DNA from: Bradyrhizobium septentrionale
GTDB lineage: Bacteria; Pseudomonadota; Alphaproteobacteria; Rhizobiales; Xanthobacteraceae
NCBI RefSeq assembly: GCF_011516645.4
Contig: NZ_CP088285.1
Location: 2,002,501-2,066,500, forward strand
Direction of reading: 5' to 3'
DNA: 64,000 nt
A program made the translations under genes and the position numbers. The notes beneath the pieces are model-generated. The model saw only the letters and a list, made by a program, of their open reading frames with translations. It did no database searches and was not told where the DNA came from. This document shows positions 33,827 through 41,772 of this stretch, in pieces (the stretch's first letter is position 1; each line of letters opens with the position of its first letter).

Positions 33827-35524
33827 TCACAGCGACGGACTGCCATCATCGGCGAGATAGCCGTGCAGGGCGGCGACGACCTGGGCGCCCTCGCCGATCG
33901 CGCCGCCGACGCGCTTGACCGATCCGGAGCGGACGTCGCCGACCGCGAACACGCCGGGCACCGTGGTCTCGAGCAGCGGCACGGCGCGCGCGCCCTCGCC
34001 GCTCTGCACGCCGGTCATCACGAAGCCGCCGCGGTCCACCAGCACCCCGCAACCCTCGAGCCAGCCGGTGGCCGGATCGGCGCCGACGAACAAAAACAGA
34101 TTGCGGATATCCATGGTGAACTCGTCGGGCGCGAGCCGGCTGCGCCAGCGCACGCGCTCCAGCGTCTCCGCGCCTTCGAGCCCGATCACCTCGGTGTTGA
34201 ACATCAGTTCGATGTTCGGCGTCGCCTCGATGCGCTCGATCAGGTAGCGCGACATGCTGGCCCCGAGCCCGCCGCCGCGGATCATCATGTTGACCCTGCG
34301 GGCATGCGCCGACAGGAACACCGCCGCCTGGCCTGCGGAGTTGCCGCCGCCGACCAGCACGACGTCCTGGTTGGCACAGAGCCGCGCCTCGATCGGCGAG
34401 GCCCAGTACCAGACGCCGCGGCCCTCATAGCTCTCGAGATTGTCGATCGCAGGCCGGCGATAGCGCGCGCCGCTCGCCACCACCACCGACCTGGCGCGCA
34501 ACGTGTGCCCGCATCCGGTGGCGAGCGCGAACGCGCCCGACGCCTTCGTGCAGTCGAGCGATTTGATGGAGACCGGGATCAGCATCTCGGCGCCGAATTT
34601 CTGCGCCTGGTTGAAGGCGCGCCCGGCGAGCGCCTGGCCGGAGATGCCGGTCGGGAAACCCAGATAGTTTTCGATCCGCATGCTGGCGCCGGCCTGGCCG
34701 CCGAAGGCACGGGAATCGAACACCGCGACCGACAACCCTTCCGAGGCCGCATAGACCGCGGTGGCAAGCCCGGCCGGGCCGCTGCCGACCACGGCGACAT
34801 CGTAGAGCTTGTCATGCGCGCTGTTGCCGATCATGCCGAGCGCCATCGCAAGCGCGGTCTCGGACGGATTGCGCAGCACCGTGCCGTTCGGACAGACCAC
34901 CAGCGGCAGCTCGGCGCGCGTCGGCGAATAGCGCGCGACGAGGTCGGCGGCGTCCTTGTCCGTCTCGGGGTCGAGGAAGTGGTGCGGCTGGCCGTTGCGC
35001 GCCAGGAAATTCTGCAGCTGCGCCATGTTGCCGACGGACGCAGGGCCGATCAGCACCGGCCCGCCGGCGCCGCCCTGGATCAAGCTGACCCGGCGCAGGA
35101 TCAGCGCGCGCATGATGCGCTCGCCGAGGTCGGCCTCGGCGACCAGCAGCGCGCGCAATCGCTCGGGCGGCAGCAACAAGGTCTCGACAACGCCGTCGGC
35201 ATGGCCGTCGACCAGCGCAGGTCGGCCGGAAAGCTGGCCGATCTCGGCGAGGAATTGACCGGGCCCCTGGTCGATCACAGGCGTGACATGGCCGAGGCCA
35301 TCGCGCTGGGTGATCGCGATGCTGCCCGACAGCACCACGAACATGCCGGGCCCCGGCTTGCCGGTCTCGAACAGCGCCTCGCCGTCCCCAAACGACCGCG
35401 GCTCGCCGAAGCGGCGCATCCGCTCGATCTCATGCGCCGTCAGGGTCGGAAAGGTCTGCTCATGGCGCGGGAAGGCGTAGGCGGTTGCGTTCAGCCGATC
35501 GATCGTCGTCTCGTCTACAGCCAT
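33827..35524 (-). CDS. cNMP-binding / thioredoxin-like / thioredoxin-reductase-like fusion
   Basis: 565 residues from ATG 35524. Residues about 20-140 are a cyclic-nucleotide-binding domain (RSFGDGEALFETGKPGPGMFVVLSGSIAI). Residues 145-220 resemble a thioredoxin-like fold. The rest is a FAD/NAD(P)H oxidoreductase: VVGSGPAGLATA, FGGQAG, VLVGGGNSAGQAAVFL, and the C-terminal FAD motif VPGVFAVGDVRSGSVKRV. The CxxC redox pair of thioredoxin reductase is absent; the equivalent stretch reads WYWASPIEARLC. It probably reduces a partner other than thioredoxin, under small-ligand control. A 15-bp tandem duplication lies just upstream of the start. Confidence 0.85.
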   Translation of the reverse strand: MAVDETTIDRLNATAYAFPRHEQTFPTLTAHEIERMRRFGEPRSFGDGEALFETGKPGPGMFVVLSGSIAITQRDGLGHVTPVIDQGPGQFLAEIGQLSGRPALVDGHADGVVETLLLPPERLRALLVAEADLGERIMRALILRRVSLIQGGAGGPVLIGPASVGNMAQLQNFLARNGQPHHFLDPETDKDAADLVARYSPTRAELPLVVCPNGTVLRNPSETALAMALGMIGNSAHDKLYDVAVVGSGPAGLATAVYAASEGLSVAVFDSRAFGGQAGASMRIENYLGFPTGISGQALAGRAFNQAQKFGAEMLIPVSIKSLDCTKASGAFALATGCGHTLRARSVVVASGARYRRPAIDNLESYEGRGVWYWASPIEARLCANQDVVLVGGGNSAGQAAVFLSAHARRVNMMIRGGGLGASMSRYLIERIEATPNIELMFNTEVIGLEGAETLERVRWRSRLAPDEFTMDIRNLFLFVGADPATGWLEGCGVLVDRGGFVMTGVQSGEGARAVPLLETTVPGVFAVGDVRSGSVKRVGGAIGEGAQVVAALHGYLADDGSPSL

Positions 35525-35540
35525 GTCGGCGACCCGCTTC

Positions 35541-35570
35541 TTCTTGCAACACACGTTCTTGCAACACACG
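35541..35570. repeat. 15-bp tandem duplication
   Basis: TTCTTGCAACACACG occurs twice head to tail (35541-35555 and 35556-35570), immediately upstream of the oxidoreductase ATG. An in-frame GTG at 35569 would translate it as a Cys/Lys-rich repeat; the ATG at 35524 leaves it in the leader. Confidence 0.8.
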
Positions 35571-35577
35571 AGCCGGG

Positions 35578-35787
35578 TTAACGGCGCGGCTCGTTTCCGC
35601 CGGCGTCATCTAGCGAGCGGTCATCTAATGAGTCCTCGGGCCCTTCGGAAGCCACATCCTCGCGACCGCGCGCCTGCGACTTCCGCCGCTTCAGGTTTTC
35701 GCGCAGCGCCAGCTTGAGGCGATCCTGTCGTGAATCCTTCACGCGGGCCCCGGCCCGCCCGCCGCCCTTGTCGTGATCGCCCGTCAT
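35578..35787 (-). CDS. Small charged hypothetical protein
   Basis: 69 residues. The text is hydrophilic and basic in the middle (DSRQDRLKLALRENLKRRKSQ), acidic at the end (EDSLDDRSLDD), without a fold that can be named. Similar small charged proteins occur in Bradyrhizobium and Rhodopseudomonas annotations. It lies upstream of the oxidoreductase gene on the same strand. Confidence 0.5.
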   Translation of the reverse strand: MTGDHDKGGGRAGARVKDSRQDRLKLALRENLKRRKSQARGREDVASEGPEDSLDDRSLDDAGGNEPRR

Positions 35788-36103
35788 TGCAAAACTCTCG
35801 AACTGCCGACGCCTCTAGCAAGAGGCCAGCATAGACAATGGCCGACGCCGGCGCACCCTGCCCGGTCGGCCAGTTGTGCTCGATGGATGATTCGGCGGGC
35901 GGAGAATCAGGAGCTTTCCGGCCGATCGGGACCCAATCCGGCCGAAATCGGCCGGATTGGTCGGAATCGCCGGCGAGGAACGCCAATTTCTGCCGATTTC
36001 ACCGGCGGCAGGGACGCTGTTTCGCTTGCGCGAAAGGGAGGCCTGTGGCAAGAACCGCCCGCTTGGATGGGCCCTTGGGGCCGATTCAATTTTTCCCGGG
36101 CAT
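35788..36103. other. Intergenic, no gene seen
   Basis: About 315 bases upstream of tRNA-Thr, with short internal symmetries (CCGGCCGATCGG and GGCCGAAATCGGCC). It probably holds the tRNA promoter; no coding frame convinces. Confidence 0.4.
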
Positions 36104-36178
36104 GCTGCCGTAGCTCAGTGGTAGAGCACTCCATTGGTAATGGAGAGGTCGACAGTTCAATCCTGTCTGGCAGCACCA
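36104..36178 (+). tRNA. tRNA-Thr (GGT)
   Basis: 75 bases from GCTGCCGTAGCTC to an encoded CCA. The acceptor stem GCTGCCG/TGGCAGC pairs with one G-T at its base, the anticodon loop is TTGGTAA (anticodon GGT), and the T loop is GTTCAATC. Confidence 0.97.
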
Positions 36179-36886
36179 CCTATCCTATTGAGAGGCCTAG
36201 ATCCTCTTGCAATTGCAGCACTAATCCCGCTTGTTTGCCACCAACCGTCGCCACAAAAACAGGTTTGGTCACCCGACGAAAGCTACTTCGCGGACATAGA
36301 GTCGATCATCGCGGGGCGCCTCGACGACCACGAGCCGCCATTCTTATCCGGCGACAACCGTTTTGCCTGGTTGATCTGCTGGACACACCCACGATCAAGC
36401 CGGCCCGAAGGGCCGCCGCGGAGCGCAACTTTCTCCGCATCGGCGGGGGCGGATTTTCGCGATAGACCATCGGTCTTCGGCTTCGGAAATGCGCTTCATT
36501 CGCCGTCGTCCTCAATCGGCTAAGTAAGACGTCGGACGCTATCCATCGTCTCGACTGATCGATTTGAAGAAGAACGCGGAGGGCGAATTCTTCTTTTTCG
36601 ATCGACTTCCCGTTCGCAGAAGTGTTTGTCGACGTCCTCATTACAGAGGGAAAATAGGCGCTGGGTTGCGGCGACGGCGGCCTTGTCGCCTGCTTCCGGC
36701 GCGGCTTCGACTACACCGCAGTCGGCGGCCCTGAGCACGCGGCAGACTGCGCTACGCACCCGCCAGCACGACAAGCTCAGGTCGAGCAAAGTTGCCACAT
36801 GGACTTGCAGGCGAATTTGTGTAGACCGGTAGAGCCGGTGCAGTTCGACTTGAGAACTGGGCCGGCATCGCCTTGGGGCACAGCCA
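36179..36886. other. Low-density stretch after tRNA-Thr, no confident gene
   Basis: About 700 bases. A plus-strand frame through 36260-36380 has a short protein-like run (SPDESYFADIESIIAGRLDD), but its ends do not look coded and no integrase or repeat of the tRNA end is seen. It may be the remains of older insertions at the tRNA. Confidence 0.4.
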
Positions 36887-37978
36887 ATGGGACGCTTGCG
36901 TTGCTACTGTTTTGATCAGAGCTGCCGCGCGACCGCTCCCCGCGTCGAACCGGATAATCAGGTCGCCTTGCCCGTCGTGGTCGGCCGTTCCGTGGGGCAG
37001 GGCGGGGCCAACGTCCGCAACGATGTTCTCACCATCCAGCAGGCACTGAATGCGGTCGGCACCAGTCAGGGCGGCCCGACGCCACGCCTCGCAACGGATG
37101 GCTTGGTGGGCCCGTTGACGCGCGCGGCGATCGGCAGGTTCCAGAAGCAGAACATCAGTTTCGTCGATTTCCGCATCGACCCGAACGGGCCGACGATTCA
37201 GGCGCTCAATCGCATTTTACGCGCCTCGTTGCCAATCCTGGCGAGCGGATCATCGAGATCGCTTGCGCCCCGCAGCGGTGTCGGCCAGGTTGCGCCGCCG
37301 GCACCGACCTTCACCGTCACGGATGAGATGATGGAGCAGATGTTCGATGACACCTTGCCCATCTCGCGGGCCTGCGTGAAGAGCGCGCTGCGCACGCTGA
37401 CCGCGGCGAAAGTAATGGGCACAATCGAATCTCCGGCCCAGACGCTCGTGCGCAAGCACTTCGCGGTTCTGCTCAGCGATCCGCCGCCGCCGGATTTTGT
37501 GCTGATCGAGCGCACCTTTCGCGCCATCGATCGCGAGCTGTCGGTCGCCGCCCTGAGTCCCGCTACGACTTTCATTAAGTTCCCGTTTACGCTCTCCTTT
37601 AACGAGATGGCGGAATCCCGCACGCTGGCGCTCGCGATTTCGAACGGCGTCACCATGCGCGGCGAGACCGTTCAGCTCGACCGGACGAATGGCACATCCG
37701 CCACGCTGCGGGCGGATGCGGTGGTGATCGCGCCGGTCTATTTCTTCGCGTCGAGCGACCTGCAGATCGGCACGCTCATCCACGAACTCGCGCATTTCGT
37801 GGGGCGGCCGGATGGCCATCCCGATTGCATCGACGATCCGCCGGACAGGTCATCGAGCGATGCCTCCCTCGCACGGTTGCCGCCGGATAGGCGGCCGCGC
37901 ATCGCGGAGTTCTACGCGCTGTTCGCCTTCGAGGCACATTTCGGACGCAGCATGTTCCGCGTGCTACTCCAGTTCTGA
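36887..37978 (+). CDS. Peptidoglycan-binding domain protein with HExxH metallopeptidase-like region
   Basis: 363 residues. Residues about 32-90 match a peptidoglycan-binding (PGBD) repeat: GRSVGQGGANVRNDVLTIQQALNAVG, TDGLVGPLTRAAIGRFQ. A second region has TLIHELAHFVGRPDGHPD with the zinc motif HELAH at 299-303, preceded by text that could be an M35-like (lysine-specific) peptidase domain, though the rest of that family's signature is not clear. No signal peptide is evident, so export may depend on another route. It lies between tRNA-Thr and a decayed stretch and looks lineage-specific. It may be a cell-wall-directed peptidase or toxin. Confidence 0.6.
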   Translation: MGRLRCYCFDQSCRATAPRVEPDNQVALPVVVGRSVGQGGANVRNDVLTIQQALNAVGTSQGGPTPRLATDGLVGPLTRAAIGRFQKQNISFVDFRIDPNGPTIQALNRILRASLPILASGSSRSLAPRSGVGQVAPPAPTFTVTDEMMEQMFDDTLPISRACVKSALRTLTAAKVMGTIESPAQTLVRKHFAVLLSDPPPPDFVLIERTFRAIDRELSVAALSPATTFIKFPFTLSFNEMAESRTLALAISNGVTMRGETVQLDRTNGTSATLRADAVVIAPVYFFASSDLQIGTLIHELAHFVGRPDGHPDCIDDPPDRSSSDASLARLPPDRRPRIAEFYALFAFEAHFGRSMFRVLLQF

Positions 37979-38552
37979 GGCGGGCTGGCTCGCTTTGCTA
38001 TCCCAATAAGATTCAAACTGCGACACCACCGACCCATCCACCCAAAAACCTCACGCTCTTCGACACGCCCTTGCCTCCTCATGTCCATTGCCGGCTGAGG
38101 CTTGTCAGCGGCCTGATCCATCTGGAGAGCAGTTCCCGGGTGCGCTATACTGTAAAAATTGGCCGGTACTATCCGCCGCGCGCCGCCAGGCATTTCGTGA
38201 GCAGATGCACGACGGCATGGTGCGTCAGATCATTGGCGGAGACCGCGAAGTGAGCGCTGGCATCCACGCAATGCAGACCATCATCCCGCACGGGCAATTG
38301 GGCTTGCTATCGCCCCTCGGTTGCGCTTGCATGGGTTGCATGCCAAGGACGCGACGAATGTCTGGTAAGCGAGCACCCGAGCCCAGCGGAACTTCAAACC
38401 TCAGGAACTTGGCTCGCACCAGTGTGGCGCCCGGGAGGCACCAGCGAGAGCGCATGTCAAGTTCGCAAATTTGGTGAGCGGAGACCGCGCGGAAGTTGAG
38501 AGAATCAGATTATTCACGTCCAACTGCTTGACCACCACGACGAGAAACCAGA
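37979..38552. other. Decayed stretch; contains a fragment related to the gene at 40250
   Basis: About 570 bases without an intact gene. At 38175-38235 one frame reads AARRQAFREQMHDGMVRQIIG, closely similar to the C-terminus of the DNA-binding protein at 40250-40570 (AARRQAFREQMRDDVRKRLG). The rest of that gene is missing, so this is probably a degraded partial duplication. Confidence 0.55.
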
Positions 38553-39980
38553 GTGCAATCCCCCCGCTACAACATTCTGCTGCTGTGCGCCGCAGCCGCC
38601 CTGAGAACCAATACGGTATCGGACCATATCCGAGCGTTTCGCCAATACAGCCAGCATAAATATACGATCGTGGATCCGCTGGCGTTCGATGCGATCGGAC
38701 CAGATCTGGATGCCTTTGACTGCCTGGTATTTCACTATTCCGTCGTGATCTCGATGGAGAACTATGTTCCCGCCTCGCTCCGTGACAAGATCAGGCACTT
38801 CAAAGGGGTCAAGGTCGCGTTCATTCAAGACGAGTATCGATTTATCGATCGTCAAAATGCTGCATTGGCCGATCTGCAGATCGGAGCGATTTTTACCGTT
38901 ACGAACTCGGACGTCACCAGAAAAATCTATCGGGACACGTTCTTCGACAAGATACGTTTCGAGCATACTTTGACGGGATTTGTACCCGAGCATCTGTTGA
39001 CGATGGACGTGCCGAATTATTCGGAACGTCCGCTCGACGTTTCGTATCGCGCACGCAAGGCTCCGCCTTGGTACGGATACTTCGCCGAGGAAAAATGGCG
39101 AATAGCCGACAGATTTGCCGCTGATGCAGCGCAGTACAATCTGGTCTGCGACATCGACACGAGCGAAACGTCCCGAATCTACGGCGGCTCCTGGGTCGAC
39201 TTCATTGCGAGCTCGAAGGCCGTTTTGGGGACGGAGAGCGGGGTCAGTTTCATCGATTTCACCGGGGACGCCCAAATCCAGGTGGAACGCTTCTGCGCCG
39301 AAAATCCCGATGTGTCCCACGAGGTGGTGAGACAGAAATTTCTGGGAGACGACGACGGCAAGATCGTTATCCGGGTGGTTTCTCCCCGCATTTTCGAAGC
39401 TGCCGCGCTTCGTACTCTGATGATCCTCTATGAAGGTGAGTATTCAGGTGCGGTAAAGCCGTGGGATCATTATGTCCCGCTCAACCGCGACCACAGCAAC
39501 ATGGCGGAGGTGGTCTCGGTCATACGAAATCCTTCGAAGGCGCAATCCATCATCGATCGTGCGTTTCACGAAGTCGCGCTGTCTCCGGCGTGGACTTTCA
39601 AGCGAATGGTCGAGCGATTTGACAAAGTCGTCGACGACGAAGCGCAACGGGTTGAGCTTGCGCGCAATGCGATTCCCGGGGCGCTCGATCCCCTGGAACT
39701 CGCCATCAGCACGCGCGGACTGGAGCTGACCGCACGCGGCCGATATCTGGAAGAACATGTTCTCCCCGTCTACAACAAGCTGATAGAAGACCATCAAGGG
39801 CTGGCCAACGCCTACGAAAGGCTGGCCACTGACCACCAAAGGTTGGCCACGGACTTCCAACGGCTGGCCATGGATCAACAGAGCCTGGCCAACATGTCCA
39901 TCAAACGCTTTGCCTATACTTGGCTTCGGCGAACCCTCGGTTCCGTCAAGAGAAAATTGACATCGCCCCTCGGCAACTGA
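38553..39980 (+). CDS. CgeB-like glycosyltransferase with C-terminal heptad repeats
   Basis: 475 residues from a GTG start. The first 330 residues resemble CgeB/glycosyltransferase-like proteins (YNILLLCAAAALRTNTVSDHIRAF; VKVAFIQDEYRFIDRQN; SKAVLGTESGVSFIDFTGDAQ; VSPRIFEAAALRTLMILYEGEYSG; YVPLNRDHSN). Near the C-terminus four seven-residue units (LANAYER, LATDHQR, LATDFQR, LAMDQQS) form a coiled coil at about 425-455, probably for oligomer formation, followed by a basic tail. It is likely involved in surface polysaccharide or glycan decoration. No other polysaccharide genes are nearby. Confidence 0.7.
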   Translation: MQSPRYNILLLCAAAALRTNTVSDHIRAFRQYSQHKYTIVDPLAFDAIGPDLDAFDCLVFHYSVVISMENYVPASLRDKIRHFKGVKVAFIQDEYRFIDRQNAALADLQIGAIFTVTNSDVTRKIYRDTFFDKIRFEHTLTGFVPEHLLTMDVPNYSERPLDVSYRARKAPPWYGYFAEEKWRIADRFAADAAQYNLVCDIDTSETSRIYGGSWVDFIASSKAVLGTESGVSFIDFTGDAQIQVERFCAENPDVSHEVVRQKFLGDDDGKIVIRVVSPRIFEAAALRTLMILYEGEYSGAVKPWDHYVPLNRDHSNMAEVVSVIRNPSKAQSIIDRAFHEVALSPAWTFKRMVERFDKVVDDEAQRVELARNAIPGALDPLELAISTRGLELTARGRYLEEHVLPVYNKLIEDHQGLANAYERLATDHQRLATDFQRLAMDQQSLANMSIKRFAYTWLRRTLGSVKRKLTSPLGN

Positions 39981-40022
39981 GGACTGTCTACGGCAGAAAG
40001 TGCCCTCGTCGGGTTCGCAGGA

Positions 40023-40172
40023 TCAATGCGCGAGCAGCACGCCCACTGCACCGATTGTCAGCACGACGTAGAACGCGAACACACTGCCGACCCATTTCCA
40101 ATCGATGTGTCCGTGTTCGGGGCTGAGGCTTTCGATGATGCCGTGCACGATGGTTTCCTTTAGAAGTCGCAT
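40023..40172 (-). CDS. Small membrane protein, 49 residues
   Basis: ATG 40172 to TGA 40023 encodes MRLLKETIVHGIIESL, a polar stretch SPEHGHIDWKW and a hydrophobic helix VGSVFAFYVVLTIGAVGVLL, ending in AH. One transmembrane segment with a cytoplasmic, partly amphipathic N-terminal half is predicted. AAAGGAAA lies just inside the start, but there is no clear ribosome site. Coding is suggested by the clean frame and membrane-protein composition; function is unknown. Confidence 0.5.
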   Translation of the reverse strand: MRLLKETIVHGIIESLSPEHGHIDWKWVGSVFAFYVVLTIGAVGVLLAH

Positions 40173-40249
40173 GCGCGGCGTATAGCCCGCACCCCGAGCA
40201 CGTCATGTGACTCACTTCACACTTTGCGATCGCGGAGCGGACTTAAAGC

Positions 40250-40570
40250 GTGACCGGCCCAGAACTGAAGAAATTGCGCAAACATCTCGGCGAGGCGCTT
40301 GGCCGCGAGCTGACCGCGGCCGACATGGCGAAGCTGTGCGGATTGCCGGCTGCCGGCGGCGCCGAGAAGCTCCGCAAATGGGAGGTCACCGGCCCGACCC
40401 CGAAGGTCGCCGCGCTGCTGCGCGTGCTGGCGATGGCGAGCGAGCACTATCCGATCCTGGAGAAGTTCGACGTGTTCGATCGCCACGACGTCCCCGTCAA
40501 GGATCGCGCCGCGCGCCGCCAGGCGTTCCGCGAGCAGATGCGCGACGACGTGCGCAAGCGACTTGGTTAG
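40250..40570 (+). CDS. Small putative DNA-binding protein
   Basis: 106 residues from a GTG start. Residues 3-60 resemble a helix-turn-helix of the XRE/antitoxin type (LKKLRKHLGEALGRELTAADMAKLCGL, then EKLRKWEVTGPTPKVAALLRVLAM). The C-terminus AARRQAFREQMRDDVRKRLG is basic and helical. A fragment of a related gene lies 2 kb upstream at 38175-38235. Confidence 0.65.
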   Translation: MTGPELKKLRKHLGEALGRELTAADMAKLCGLPAAGGAEKLRKWEVTGPTPKVAALLRVLAMASEHYPILEKFDVFDRHDVPVKDRAARRQAFREQMRDDVRKRLG

Positions 40571-40799
40571 CAAGCGGCTTGATTGACAGCAGGCGGGCGT
40601 CGCACGCGCCGCGTTAAGCCTTCCTTCATTCCGGCTTAAGCGTTCGTTAGGCACAACAAAACGTTTCGCCGCAAAGGCGGCGACTTAACGCTCCGAGCGG
40701 TCTTCCGGTGACAGCATTTTATTCAAATGCGGTCTATCTCGCCGGCCATGGACGGCGCCATGTCGCTGCGCCTCCACGACTTGTCCGGAGACTGACCAC

Positions 40800-41534
40800 A
40801 TGAAGAAGATCCTGCTTGCAACCGCAGCCGCTGTCGCAGCCTTGAGCGCGACCGCTCAGGCGGCCGACCTCAACCGCGGCTATTATCAGAAGGCGCCCGC
40901 GCCCGTTTACGCCGCTCCGCTCTACAACTGGACCGGCTTCTATCTCGGCGGCCATCTCGGCGGCGTGTTCTCACAGAACAACACATTCAACGGCCTCGCG
41001 CTGTCGGACTCCAGCGCCCGCTTCATGGGCGGCGTGCAGGGCGGCTACGACTGGCAGCTGTCGCCGATGTGGGTGATCGGCCTTGAAGGCCAGTATTCCT
41101 GGGTCGGCAACCACCAGCTCAACGCGATCTTCCCGGGCGGCTATGTCTACAACAACAACCAGCGCGGCATCGCATCGATCACCGGCCGCGTCGGCTACAC
41201 CTGGGGCCCGGGCCTGATCTATGTGAAGGGCGGGTACGCCTATTCCGACAACAACGAGACGGTGACGCTGGGCGGCGCGCCGGTCGGCTTCGCGCTCACC
41301 GACAACCACAGCAACGGCTGGACGATCGGCGGCGGCGCCGAATACATGTTCGCGCCGAACTGGTCGGCCAAGGTCGAGTACCAGTACTACGACTTCGGCG
41401 ACAGCCGCTTCACCGCGCCGGCCGCGCTGGTGCCGTTCGGCAGCTTCCACAATGACGAGCACACCGTGAAGGCCGGGCTCAACTACCGCTTCAATCTCGG
41501 CAACCTCGGCGGCCCCGGCTACGCGCGCTACTGA
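40800..41534 (+). CDS. Outer-membrane beta-barrel protein (Omp25/31-like)
   Basis: 244 residues. A Sec signal peptide (MKKILLATAAAVAALSATAQA, cut before ADLNRG) is followed by YNWTGFYLGGHLGGVF, the usual first strand of rhizobial Omp25/31 barrels. Alternating strands such as GGVQGGYDWQLSPMWVIGLEGQYSW and GYTWGPGLIYVKGGYAYSD follow, and the end AGLNYRFNLG plus a terminal aromatic residue (ARY) fit assembly by the Bam machinery. It is monocistronic, with a terminator 25 bases after the stop. Confidence 0.92.
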   Translation: MKKILLATAAAVAALSATAQAADLNRGYYQKAPAPVYAAPLYNWTGFYLGGHLGGVFSQNNTFNGLALSDSSARFMGGVQGGYDWQLSPMWVIGLEGQYSWVGNHQLNAIFPGGYVYNNNQRGIASITGRVGYTWGPGLIYVKGGYAYSDNNETVTLGGAPVGFALTDNHSNGWTIGGGAEYMFAPNWSAKVEYQYYDFGDSRFTAPAALVPFGSFHNDEHTVKAGLNYRFNLGNLGGPGYARY

Positions 41535-41559
41535 GACCACGATCCACAACCATGAGTGG

Positions 41560-41585
41560 AAAGGCCGGCTCGCGCCGGCCTTTTT
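41560..41585 (+). terminator. Rho-independent terminator after the barrel gene
   Basis: AAAGGCCGGC (41560-41569), loop TCGC, GCCGGCCTTT, then TTG; a perfect 10-bp stem with flanking A and T runs. Confidence 0.9.
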
Positions 41586-41772
41586 GCGTCCGGTCGCGTG
41601 CATCGATTCCGCACAGCGAACCAAGCCAGTGCTCGCGCACGACCGCCCTGAAAAATCCGGCGTATCGTCGCAATTTTCCCGATTTTGTTAACCCGCCGCA
41701 CTGATACTCCCGCGCCGGGGAAACATCCAGGAGTAGTGGCCAAGAGTAGGTGGCCACGGGGGCACGGGGGCA

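Noticed and set aside
36134..36523. Plus-strand frame starting inside tRNA-Thr
   Set aside because: It starts within the tRNA and only a short central run looks coded.
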